Of a DNA stretch of 63,109 nucleotides, positions 19,129 to 26,286 are shown piece after piece. The notes beneath the pieces are model-generated. The model worked only from the letters and a program-made list of their open reading frames with translations. It was not told where the DNA came from and made no database searches. The number at the start of each line of letters is the position of its first letter. The first letter of the stretch is position 1. Origin of the DNA: Mycobacterium sp. 1423905.2 (GTDB lineage Bacteria > Actinomycetota > Actinomycetes > Mycobacteriales > Mycobacteriaceae); the NCBI RefSeq assembly GCF_001673155.1, contig NZ_LZLE01000130.1, positions 1 through 63,109 on the forward strand. The letters are read 5' to 3'. A program made the translations under genes and the position numbers.

Positions 19129-19677
19129 CTATTCACCTGTAGCGCGCACGGCGCTGAAGGAAACGGTCACGTCGTCGGCGACCCGCAGTGAGCCCATCAG
19201 CAAGGAGTAGGGCTTGACCCCGAAGGCGGACTGTCGGACGACGGACTCGGTGGACATGCGCCATGTCCCGTCCCGACGCTTGGTGTGCAGGATGACTTCA
19301 TGCGGGCGCGTTTTTCCCCGGATCCGCAGCGTTCCGCTCAGCCGGTAGCTGTCCTCGACCGCGGCGATGGCCTCTGTAGTGAAGCTGATCTCCGGGAAGC
19401 GGCCGACGTTGAGGGCTTTCAACGCGTTTGATCGCACTACTGCCTTCTCTGGACCGGACAGGCCTTTGACACCGCCCTCGCCGCGCAGCACTACCAGGGA
19501 GTCGACGTCGACCACCAGTTCGGCGGCGTCGGGTGCCCCGTCGGTCCATGTCACTTGCGCGTGCCAGCAGGTCAGCCCAATGGTGAGCCGATGACCCATC
19601 CGCGCTGCCGGCCCGGCCACCCCGGTGTGAAGTGTCAACTCACCGTCGGAGGAGTCCAGTTCCCAGACGTCGGTCAC
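19129..19677 (-). CDS. YceI-like family protein
   Basis: 182 residues. The pattern fits the YceI lipocalin-like barrel: N-terminal WELDSSDGELTLHTGV, then AELVVDVDSLVV, SNALKALNVGRFPEISFTT and a final SAFGVKPYSLLMGSLRVADDVTVSFSA. These proteins bind isoprenoid-type lipids in other bacteria. No signal peptide is present, so it may be cytosolic. It is separated by 38 bp from the upstream alcohol dehydrogenase on the same strand and may be the last gene of the cyp125-adh unit. Confidence 0.78.
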   Translation of the reverse strand: MTDVWELDSSDGELTLHTGVAGPAARMGHRLTIGLTCWHAQVTWTDGAPDAAELVVDVDSLVVLRGEGGVKGLSGPEKAVVRSNALKALNVGRFPEISFTTEAIAAVEDSYRLSGTLRIRGKTRPHEVILHTKRRDGTWRMSTESVVRQSAFGVKPYSLLMGSLRVADDVTVSFSAVRATGE

Positions 19678-19715
19678 AGAGCGACTGTATGTGTCGATTG
19701 AGACGGCGTTCCGGC

Positions 19716-20729
19716 TCAGATGGTCAACACCGTGCGGTAGCGGGTGCGGCCTTGCTCCATCGACGCGTAGCCGTCGGCCGCCTCGGACAGGGGCCGCTCC
19801 TCGATCCAGGTCCGCACACCGGACAAGACCGCGAAATGCATCGTCTCTTCAACGTCTTTGGCGGTGCCCGAAGGATGACCCGTCACGCTGAGGCCGGGTG
19901 TGATGAGTTGCACCGGGCTGATCGGCAGCGGCTCGGGCGTGACACCGATGGCGACCAATTCACCTTGCGGCAACAGTCCACCGACAGTTTCCGCCATGGC
20001 CTTGGAGTTGCCCGCAGTGCCAAGCACGACCGTCGCACCCCCCAGTGTGCGAAGTGCTTCGGCGACGTCACCGGCCGTCGAGTCGATGTAGTGGTGGGCG
20101 CCCAATTGGCGTGCGTCGTCGGCTTTTTCGGTGCCGCGGTTGATCGCGATGGTCTCGAATCCCATGGCGCGCGCGAATTGGATTCCGAGGTGGCCCAGGC
20201 CGCCCACCCCGAGAATGGCGACCCGGTCACCGGGCAATGCTTTGGTGTGCCGCAGCGCGTTGTATGTCGTCACACCGGCGCAGCCCATCGGTGCGGCTTC
20301 CGCATCGGACAGTTCGGGAGGTATCCGAGCCAGCGCATTGGATGGCACTGTCACTGATTCGGCGTACCCGCCGGGGTACTGCCAGCTGGGAACCTTGATG
20401 TTCGCGCAGTAGATGAAGGTGCCTTTACGACACGGATCGCAGCGGTTGCAATTGCCGCCGAACCAGCCGACGGCGACACGGTCGCCGACCGCGAAGTTGT
20501 CGACTCCTTCGCCGAGTTCGGCGATGGTTCCGGCGATTTCGTGTCCGAGAGTCAGTGGCCACGTCATGTTGGGAAAGCCGCCGTTGACGAAGGCCCGGTC
20601 GGTGCCGCAGATACCGCACGCGGTCACCGTTATGCGTACCTCGTCGCGGCCAGGAGGTGGCGTTGGCACCTCGACCAGTTCCATGGGCGCGCCCGCGGAC
20701 TGGATCTGAACAGCCTTATGGGTGGGCAT
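19716..20729 (-). CDS. Zinc-dependent alcohol dehydrogenase
   Basis: 337 residues, MDR superfamily. Catalytic zinc ligands are visible in CGICGTDRAF and GHEIAG, and structural zinc ligands in CNRCDPCRKGTFIYC. The cofactor motif is ILGVGGLGHLGIQFA. It most resembles the bacterial AdhA/AdhT class that oxidises primary alcohols with NAD(P). It starts 22 bp downstream of the CYP125-like gene, so the pair is probably an operon. Oxidation of an alcohol made by that P450, such as a 26-hydroxysterol, is an inference. Confidence 0.88.
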   Translation of the reverse strand: MPTHKAVQIQSAGAPMELVEVPTPPPGRDEVRITVTACGICGTDRAFVNGGFPNMTWPLTLGHEIAGTIAELGEGVDNFAVGDRVAVGWFGGNCNRCDPCRKGTFIYCANIKVPSWQYPGGYAESVTVPSNALARIPPELSDAEAAPMGCAGVTTYNALRHTKALPGDRVAILGVGGLGHLGIQFARAMGFETIAINRGTEKADDARQLGAHHYIDSTAGDVAEALRTLGGATVVLGTAGNSKAMAETVGGLLPQGELVAIGVTPEPLPISPVQLITPGLSVTGHPSGTAKDVEETMHFAVLSGVRTWIEERPLSEAADGYASMEQGRTRYRTVLTI

Positions 20730-20751
20730 TTGCCTCCTCGGCGTGCGATCT

Positions 20752-22023
20752 CTAATGCGCCACAGGGCATTTGGCCGCCCCGTTGCTGTGGTAGTCGACC
20801 TGCCAGTGCTTGATTCCGTTGAGCCAGCCCGACCGCAGTCGCTCGGGCTGACCGACCGCTTCCACGTCCGGCATGACGTCGGCGATGGCGTTGAACATCA
20901 AATCGATCGTCATCCGGGCGAGGTTGGCGCCGATGCAGTAGTGCGCACCGGTGCCACCGAACCCGACATGTGGATTGGGATTGCGCAGGATGTTGAAGGT
21001 GAACGGGTCGTCGAACACTTCTTCGTCGAAATTGGCTGAGCGGTAGACCATTACCACCCGCTGACCTTTTTTGATCTGCACGCCGGACAGTTCGTAGTCC
21101 TCGAGGGCGGTGCGCTGGAACGAAGTGACCGGGGTGGCCCACCGCACGATCTCATCGGCCGTGGTTTCGGGTCGTTCCCGTTTGTACAGCTCCCACTGAT
21201 TCGGGAAGTCGGTGAAGGCCATCATGCCCTGGGTGATCGAATTGCGCGTGGTTTCGTTTCCGGCGACCGCCAACAGGATCACGAAGAAACCGAACTCGTC
21301 ATCGGAGAGCTTGTGCCCGTCGATGTCGGCCTCGATCAACTTGGTGACGATGTCTTCGCCAGGATTCTGCGCCCGGTCGGCAGCCATCTGCATGGCATAC
21401 ATGATCAGGTCGACCGAGGCGGTGATGGCGTCGTTGGTCGCAAATTCCGGATCCTGGTCGCCCACCATCTGATTGGACCAGTGGAACAACTTCATCCGAT
21501 CTTCCTGCGGCACCCCGAGTAGTCCGGCGATGGCCTGCAGGGGCAATTCGCAGGACACCTGTTCGACGAAGTCGCCAGATCCTTTCGCCGCGGCTTCCTC
21601 GACGATGTGTCGAGCCCGGGTTCGCAAGTCGTCGCGGAGACGCTCGACGGCTCGCGGAGTGAAACCGCGAGAGATGATCTTGCGGAGCCGAGTGTGCTGG
21701 GGAGCGTCCATGTTGAGTAGCACGAACTTGCCCCGCTCGACCTGCTCGCCGTCTGCGCCGTCCTTGTAGCGGGGCAGGGCGGTCTTCTCCAGGCTGGAGA
21801 AGACGTCGCTACGTCGCGAGATTTCCTTGACGTCCTTGTGCTTGGTCACCACCCAGAAGCCGCCGTCGTTGAACCCGCCGGCTCCGATAGGTTGCTCGTT
21901 CCACCAGATCGGTGCGGTGCGACGCATCTCGGCGAGTTCTTCCACCGGCAATCGTTCGGCATAGATGTCTGGGTCGGTGAAATCGAATCCCGGAGGTAAG
22001 TTGGGTGTCGGCAGGGTTGGCAT
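20752..22023 (-). CDS. Cytochrome P450 of the CYP125 family (steroid C26/C27 hydroxylase paralogue)
   Basis: 423 residues. From TPNLPPGFDFTDPDIYAERLPV to the terminal PVAH the sequence aligns closely, from memory, with M. tuberculosis CYP125A1. Shared elements are the PIWWN motif, RLRKIISRGFTPRAVERL, the I-helix VAGNETTRNSITQGMMAF, ExxR (DEIVR) and the haem loop FGGTGAHYCIGANLARM. CYP125A1 oxidises the cholesterol side-chain terminus to the acid. Here the gene lies outside the kstR/mce4 cluster, so it is probably a paralogue of the main cyp125. A KstR-like site about 100 bp upstream supports sterol-dependent control. Confidence 0.88.
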   Translation of the reverse strand: MPTLPTPNLPPGFDFTDPDIYAERLPVEELAEMRRTAPIWWNEQPIGAGGFNDGGFWVVTKHKDVKEISRRSDVFSSLEKTALPRYKDGADGEQVERGKFVLLNMDAPQHTRLRKIISRGFTPRAVERLRDDLRTRARHIVEEAAAKGSGDFVEQVSCELPLQAIAGLLGVPQEDRMKLFHWSNQMVGDQDPEFATNDAITASVDLIMYAMQMAADRAQNPGEDIVTKLIEADIDGHKLSDDEFGFFVILLAVAGNETTRNSITQGMMAFTDFPNQWELYKRERPETTADEIVRWATPVTSFQRTALEDYELSGVQIKKGQRVVMVYRSANFDEEVFDDPFTFNILRNPNPHVGFGGTGAHYCIGANLARMTIDLMFNAIADVMPDVEAVGQPERLRSGWLNGIKHWQVDYHSNGAAKCPVAH

Positions 22024-22054
22024 GGCCCACTCCTCGGTATGACTTGGAAATTAA

Positions 22055-22067
22055 GACACCTCGTGTC
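22055..22067. promoter_or_regulatory. Inverted repeat upstream of CYP125-like gene
   Basis: GACAC and GTGTC flank CTC, 32-44 bp before the P450 start. On the minus strand the same place reads TTGACACGAGGTGTC, so it may combine a -35 element with an operator. The arms are short and no regulator is known. Confidence 0.35.
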
Positions 22068-22120
22068 AATAAACCACTGCCGCACTCAATTGGGAAGCAC
22101 CCAACCAAGATTGCCTCAGG

Positions 22121-22134
22121 TAGAACGTGTTCAG
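22121..22134. promoter_or_regulatory. KstR-type operator upstream of CYP125-like gene
   Basis: TAGAACGTGTTCAG agrees with the KstR consensus TnnAACnnGTTnnA except for the last base, and keeps the inner palindrome GAACGTGTTC. It is 98 bp upstream of the P450 start. KstR represses cholesterol-degradation genes and is released by a cholesterol-derived CoA thioester. It could also affect the gene at 22284 on the other side. Confidence 0.7.
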
Positions 22135-22283
22135 TTTTCCTGTCTGTCAGCCAGCGGCGAGTTTCGCTGCATCGTCCGAGCGACCTGAGACAGCATCGCC
22201 GCTGCCCCACTCAGCAAACGGGCTTGTGGTGCGGGCCACAATAGATATGCTTTGGGAAATTGGGGTCGATGGAGGGGTGCACC

Positions 22284-22691
22284 ATGATTCGCGAGATGCT
22301 CAGCGCTGCTGCCGTCGCGGGCGCCGCAATCGGATGCGCACCGATCGCGGGTGCTGACAACGGGCATTACGAGGGCGATGTGCCCGGGATGAATTACGAC
22401 GCGTCCCTCGGCGCGCCCTGCGACAACTACGAACGCTTCATCTTCGGACGCGGCCCCAGCGGTCAGGCGGAAGCCTGCCACTTCCCGCCGCCCAACCAGT
22501 TCCCAGCAGCAACCACCGGGTACTGGGTCGTTTCCTACCCCCTACGCGGCGTTCAACAGATCGGTGCGCCGTGTCCTGGTCCGCAGGTTGCGGCGCAGTC
22601 GCCGGCCGGGTTGCCGATGCTGTGCTTGGGAGCGCAGGGGTGGCAAGAAGGATGGTTCACCGGAGCAGGCTTCTTCCCGCCCGAGCCGTGA
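22284..22691 (+). CDS. Secreted hypothetical protein (Rv1891-like)
   Basis: 135 residues from ATG 22284, the exact length of Rv1891; an in-frame earlier start at 22260 adds nothing signal-like. The signal peptide MIREMLSAAAVAGAAIGCAPIAGA ends near GADNG. The mature part has four Cys (CDNY, ACHF, APCPG, MLCLG) likely paired in disulfides. The aromatic/Gly/Pro composition (FPPPNQFP, GWQEGWFTGAGFFPPEP) is typical of small mycobacterial exported proteins. The function is unknown. Two further small genes follow on the same strand. Confidence 0.8.
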   Translation: MIREMLSAAAVAGAAIGCAPIAGADNGHYEGDVPGMNYDASLGAPCDNYERFIFGRGPSGQAEACHFPPPNQFPAATTGYWVVSYPLRGVQQIGAPCPGPQVAAQSPAGLPMLCLGAQGWQEGWFTGAGFFPPEP

Positions 22692-22705
22692 CCGGCTGAC
22701 CAGCG

Positions 22706-22999
22706 ATGAGTGGCTCCGCCGCACCAGCGGTATCGCCGATCCCACGGTGGTTGCGCTTCGTGCTGGCGTCTGACCGTGCCGGATCGGCGTGGTACATCGG
22801 GACCGGGTTCTTCTTCGCGCCCGCGCTTGCCCTGTTGTCGCCTTGGCCGGCAGTCACCGCCGTGCTCTGGTGGATCATCGGCCTGGCCGGCTTGTGGCTC
22901 GGCGTGCTGGGCATCGCGATGGCCATCGGATTGGCGCGAATCTTGCGGTCCGGCAACGAGATCCCCGAATCATACTGGCGCACGCTGGTCGATTACTGA
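22706..22999 (+). CDS. Small membrane protein (Rv1892-like)
   Basis: 97 residues with two predicted transmembrane segments, about 30-50 (GTGFFFAPALALLSPW) and 52-77 (VTAVLWWIIGLAGLWLGVLGIAMAIGLA). The position corresponds to Rv1892 (103 aa). It starts 14 bp after the secreted protein gene, so cotranscription is likely. No functional motif is recognised. Confidence 0.75.
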   Translation: MSGSAAPAVSPIPRWLRFVLASDRAGSAWYIGTGFFFAPALALLSPWPAVTAVLWWIIGLAGLWLGVLGIAMAIGLARILRSGNEIPESYWRTLVDY

Positions 23000-23080
23000 C
23001 TGCGCAAGTCGATCACCGGACCGGCCCGTCTACAGTCATAGCAACCGTTCGCCACCCAATGCCAACGTTAGGAGATCCCG

Positions 23081-23299
23081 ATGGGCTTCAATCCGAGAGA
23101 CGCGGTCGACGCGGTCCGGGACATCGCCACCAACGCAGTCGAGAAGGCGTCTGACATCGTCGAGAACGCCAGTGACATCATCCGCGGCGACATCGCCGGC
23201 GGCGCGAGCGGCATGGTGCAAAGCGGCATCGAGATCGGCACCCATGCCGTCGACCGGGTGAAGGAAGTCTTCACCGGCAGCAACGACGACCTGGATTAG
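23081..23299 (+). CDS. Small amphipathic hypothetical protein (Rv1893-like)
   Basis: 72 residues, the same length as Rv1893. AGGAG at 23070-23074 precedes ATG 23081 at good spacing. The sequence is helical and repetitive (AVDAVRDIATNAVEKASDIVENASDII), suggesting an amphipathic helix or coiled coil, with an acidic tail NDDLD. The convergent nitronate monooxygenase gene ends 12 bp away. The function is unknown. Confidence 0.75.
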   Translation: MGFNPRDAVDAVRDIATNAVEKASDIVENASDIIRGDIAGGASGMVQSGIEIGTHAVDRVKEVFTGSNDDLD

Positions 23300-23310
23300 C
23301 CGGGCGTCGC

Positions 23311-24441
23311 TCAGACGGTCGCGGCCGCGTTCAACTCGTCGAGCCGCGTGGTCGCCTCGAGGTATTCCTGCACCCACCGCTCGATGACGGTTGACGTCTT
23401 CTCCACCTTCTGGAATTGACCGACCACCTGGCCGACGGGGTTGAACGCCACATCGACCGACTCGTTCGGGTACCGGTTCGTGGCCCGCACCGCCATGCCC
23501 GAGACCATGTATTGCAGCGGCATACCGAGCGGCTTCGGGTTGTCGGGCTGCTCCCAGGCTTCCGTCCAGTCATTGCGCAGCATCCGGGCCGGCTTGCCGG
23601 TGAACGACCGGCTGCGCACGGTGTCACGGCTGCTCGCCTTGGCGTATGCGGCCTGCTGCACCGGAGTGTTGGAGGCTTCCTCCACCATCAGCCACTGCGA
23701 ACCAGTCCAGGCGCCTTGAGCACCCAACGCCAACGCGGCAGCGATCTGCTGGCCACTTCCGATTCCGCCGGCCGCCAGCACGGGAACGGGAGCGACCTCC
23801 TTGACCACCTGCGGCCACAAGACGATCGAGCCCACTTCGCCGCAGTGCCCGCCGGCCTCGCCGCCCTGGGCAATGATGATGTCCACCCCGGCGTCGGCGT
23901 GCTTACGGGCCTGCGAGGGTGAGCCGCACAGCGCCGCGACCTTGCGGCCTGACTCGTGGATGTGCTTGATCATCTCGGCCGGAGGGGTTCCCAGCGCGTT
24001 GGCAATCATCGTGACCTTGGGGTGCTGTAGCGCCACTTCCACCTGCGGTGTCGCCGTCGCCTCGGTCCATCCCAGCAGTTGCAGGCTGTCCCCGTCGCTG
24101 TCCTCGACCGGAACTCCGTGATCGGCCAGGATTTTCTTGGCGAAGTCGAGATGTTCTTGGGGCACCATCGAGCGCAGCGTGTTGGCCAACTCCTCGGCAG
24201 ACAAGTGCGAATCCATGCCCTCGTATTTGTTGGGGATGACGATGTCTACCCCGTAGGGGTGGTCACCGATGTTTTCGTCGATCCAGTTGAGTTCGATCTC
24301 CAACTGTTCGGGGGTGAAACCGACGGCGCCGAGTACCCCGAAGCCGCCGGCTTTGCTGACGGCCACGACGACATCGCGGCAGTGGGTGAAAGCGAAGATC
24401 GGAAACTCGATACCGAGTTGGTCGCATAGGGCGGTGTGCAT
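23311..24441 (-). CDS. Nitronate monooxygenase/2-nitropropane dioxygenase family (Rv1894c-like)
   Basis: 376 residues, identical in length to Rv1894c. This is an FMN-dependent TIM barrel: VVAVSKAGGFGVLGAVGFTPEQLE near the N-terminus, GGEAGGHCGEVGSIVLWP, and the phosphate-binding AAGGIGSGQQIAAALALGAQG. Family members oxidise nitronates such as propionate-3-nitronate, but the substrate of this subgroup is unproven. A perfect KstR-type operator sits 27 bp upstream of the start, so it should be induced during sterol catabolism. Confidence 0.85.
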   Translation of the reverse strand: MHTALCDQLGIEFPIFAFTHCRDVVVAVSKAGGFGVLGAVGFTPEQLEIELNWIDENIGDHPYGVDIVIPNKYEGMDSHLSAEELANTLRSMVPQEHLDFAKKILADHGVPVEDSDGDSLQLLGWTEATATPQVEVALQHPKVTMIANALGTPPAEMIKHIHESGRKVAALCGSPSQARKHADAGVDIIIAQGGEAGGHCGEVGSIVLWPQVVKEVAPVPVLAAGGIGSGQQIAAALALGAQGAWTGSQWLMVEEASNTPVQQAAYAKASSRDTVRSRSFTGKPARMLRNDWTEAWEQPDNPKPLGMPLQYMVSGMAVRATNRYPNESVDVAFNPVGQVVGQFQKVEKTSTVIERWVQEYLEATTRLDELNAAATV

Positions 24442-24467
24442 GCCTGCTCCTGGGGCGCTCGCCGAAC

Positions 24468-24481
24468 TGAAACGTGTTCTA
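24468..24481. promoter_or_regulatory. KstR-type operator in divergent promoter region
   Basis: TGAAACGTGTTCTA meets TnnAACnnGTTnnA at every fixed position. It lies between the leftward nitronate monooxygenase (start 24441) and the rightward SDR (start 24614), so one site could control both. Confidence 0.78.
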
Positions 24482-24613
24482 GTTTAGTACGACCGTTGCC
24501 GATGTGGCCAGCCAGGTCGTCAGCCTCGCGACTACGGCCCATCATCGTCGCGGTCGCGGTTGAGCTAGCAGGACACGTTCGACCGCAGAAACGCTGAGGT
24601 AGCGTGGCGCGTC

Positions 24614-25354
24614 ATGGGACGCGTGGACACCAAAGTCGCATTGATCAGTGGCGCCGCCCGCGGCATGGGAGCCTCTCATGCGCGACTGCTTGTCGCAGAA
24701 GGCGCGAAGGTCGTCATCGGCGACATCCTCGACGACGAGGGGCAGGCACTGGCCGCCGAACTGGGCGCGGCGGCCCGTTACGTGCATCTCGATGTCACCC
24801 AACCCGAACAGTGGGCCGCCGCTGCGGCCACGGCGGTGCAGGAATTCGGGAAGCTCAACGTCCTGGTCAACAACGCCGGGATAGTCAACTATGGTCCGCT
24901 CAAGACCTTCGACCTAGGCAAGTGGCGGCAGATCCTGGATGTGAACGTCACCGGCACGCTGTTGGGGCTGCAAGCCGTCGTCGACCCGATGATCGCCGCC
25001 GGAGGTGGGTCGATCATCAACATCTCGTCGATCGAGGGCCTGCGCGGCGCCGCGTGGGTGCATGGGTATGTCACCTCGAAGTGGGCAGTACGCGGGCTGA
25101 CCAAGTCCGCGGCTTTGGAATTGGCGCCCAACAACATTCGGGTCAATTCCATCCATCCCGGGTTTATCCGCACGCCGATGACCGAGAAACTCCCCCAAGA
25201 CTTGCTCAACATTCCGCTGGGACGGCCGGGGGAGCCACAGGAAGTGTCGATGTTCGTGTTGTTCCTGGCCAGCGACGAGTCTTCCTATGCGACGGCAGCA
25301 GAGTTCGTGATGGACGGCGGGTTGGTGGCCGACGTCTCGCACAAGTCACAATAG
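24614..25354 (+). CDS. FabG3-like short-chain dehydrogenase (3-alpha/20-beta-hydroxysteroid dehydrogenase type)
   Basis: 246 residues. SGAARGMGASHARLLVAEGAKVV and GDILDDEG are nearly the Rv2002/FabG3 sequence as remembered; the Asp after the second strand indicates NAD(H). NNAG, SSIEGLRG and YVTSKWAV supply the SDR active site (Ser, Tyr, Lys), and NSIHPGFIRTPMT the substrate loop. FabG3 reduces 20-keto and 3-keto steroids with NADH. With a KstR operator about 130 bp upstream and steroid-type enzymes on both sides, a sterol substrate is likely but inferred. Confidence 0.85.
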   Translation: MGRVDTKVALISGAARGMGASHARLLVAEGAKVVIGDILDDEGQALAAELGAAARYVHLDVTQPEQWAAAAATAVQEFGKLNVLVNNAGIVNYGPLKTFDLGKWRQILDVNVTGTLLGLQAVVDPMIAAGGGSIINISSIEGLRGAAWVHGYVTSKWAVRGLTKSAALELAPNNIRVNSIHPGFIRTPMTEKLPQDLLNIPLGRPGEPQEVSMFVLFLASDESSYATAAEFVMDGGLVADVSHKSQ

Positions 25355-25372
25355 CCGCCGGAAATCGCTCTC

Positions 25373-26149
25373 CTACAAAGACATTCGCGGACGGCCTCGG
25401 ATCGCCCGGTAAACCACCACACCGATGCCGACCAACACGGCAAAGAGTAACGATTGAATGCCGTCGACCAGGAAGCTGTTGACGTCATAGGACCCGGCAT
25501 CGCTCACACATTGAAATGCCACACTCGTGCCCGATTGTCCCGGCTTATAGCTGTACTGCGAAGTGTTGTAAGCCAACTCATGCGGGCTACTGCAGACGAT
25601 CGGACTCATCCACAGCGCACTGGACGGGAACACCGCCGTCAATGCGGCCGCGCCACCGACGCACATACCAAGTACCCCGATGAACGCGCCGACCATTCCT
25701 CCCAACCGGTGCAACGTTGGCCGGAAGCGGGCAGTACGGAATTGTCCGAAGTCCTGCGGGTCCGGCGAGTGATACACGAGCGAAGACCCATGCCGCACGG
25801 TCACATTGGCATGCTGCAGAGCACCGTCGAGCTGTTCTTGTGACATGCCGGCATCGGCAGCGGCTCTCCGCAAAGCGTCTCGAAGTCGAGTCACTTCCTC
25901 CGCGCGAGGCCCCTCGAGCCCCGGCGACGCACCGGTGCGCATGCCCTCCAATAACTCATCGGCGAACTGCCGCGCGCGTTCGTCGTCAACCGGCGTGTGC
26001 GCTCGCGAGCCGTCGACGCTTTGGACCCGGTGCTGACCCGCCGCCGCTTTAGCCTCGGCCAGCTCGCGTTCCAGCTCTGCAATACGGCGTTCGTTCGCCA
26101 GCTGACGCTCCAGTTCGGCGATGCGCTGCTCGGGGTCGTCGTCGTTCAT
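25373..26149 (-). CDS. Coiled-coil membrane protein of unknown function
   Basis: 258 residues if begun at MNDDDPEQRIAELERQ (26149); the frame is open to 26239 but the extra 30 residues look unlike an N-terminus. A heptad-rich coiled coil (residues about 5-40, RIAELERQLANERRIAELEREL) is followed by a charged linker. Two hydrophobic segments come next, about 155-180 (LGGMVGAFIGVLGMCVGGAAAL) and 235-252 (SLLFAVLVGIGVVVYRAI). Between them lie about 55 residues with two Cys (VCSSPHE, AFQCVSD). It may be mycobacterium-specific; I do not recognise a family. Confidence 0.65.
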   Translation of the reverse strand: MNDDDPEQRIAELERQLANERRIAELERELAEAKAAAGQHRVQSVDGSRAHTPVDDERARQFADELLEGMRTGASPGLEGPRAEEVTRLRDALRRAAADAGMSQEQLDGALQHANVTVRHGSSLVYHSPDPQDFGQFRTARFRPTLHRLGGMVGAFIGVLGMCVGGAAALTAVFPSSALWMSPIVCSSPHELAYNTSQYSYKPGQSGTSVAFQCVSDAGSYDVNSFLVDGIQSLLFAVLVGIGVVVYRAIRGRPRMSL

Positions 26150-26237
26150 CAGCAGATAGTCCCACGACGGCGTCACGCTGACGAGACGCCCAACCCTCTT
26201 GATCCGCCTCAGCGGTCGGGGTAGCGTTAGCCGCGGC

Positions 26238-26264
26238 AATTACGACACCAGCAGTAGCGTAATT
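26238..26264. promoter_or_regulatory. Inverted repeat between divergent coiled-coil protein and monooxygenase genes
   Basis: AATTACG and CGTAATT are perfect 7-bp arms 13 bp apart, ending 22 bp before the monooxygenase start. Position and arm spacing suit an operator of a dimeric regulator. The regulator is unknown. Confidence 0.4.
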
Positions 26265-26286
26265 AGCTTTCGTCGAAGGGGAGTGC

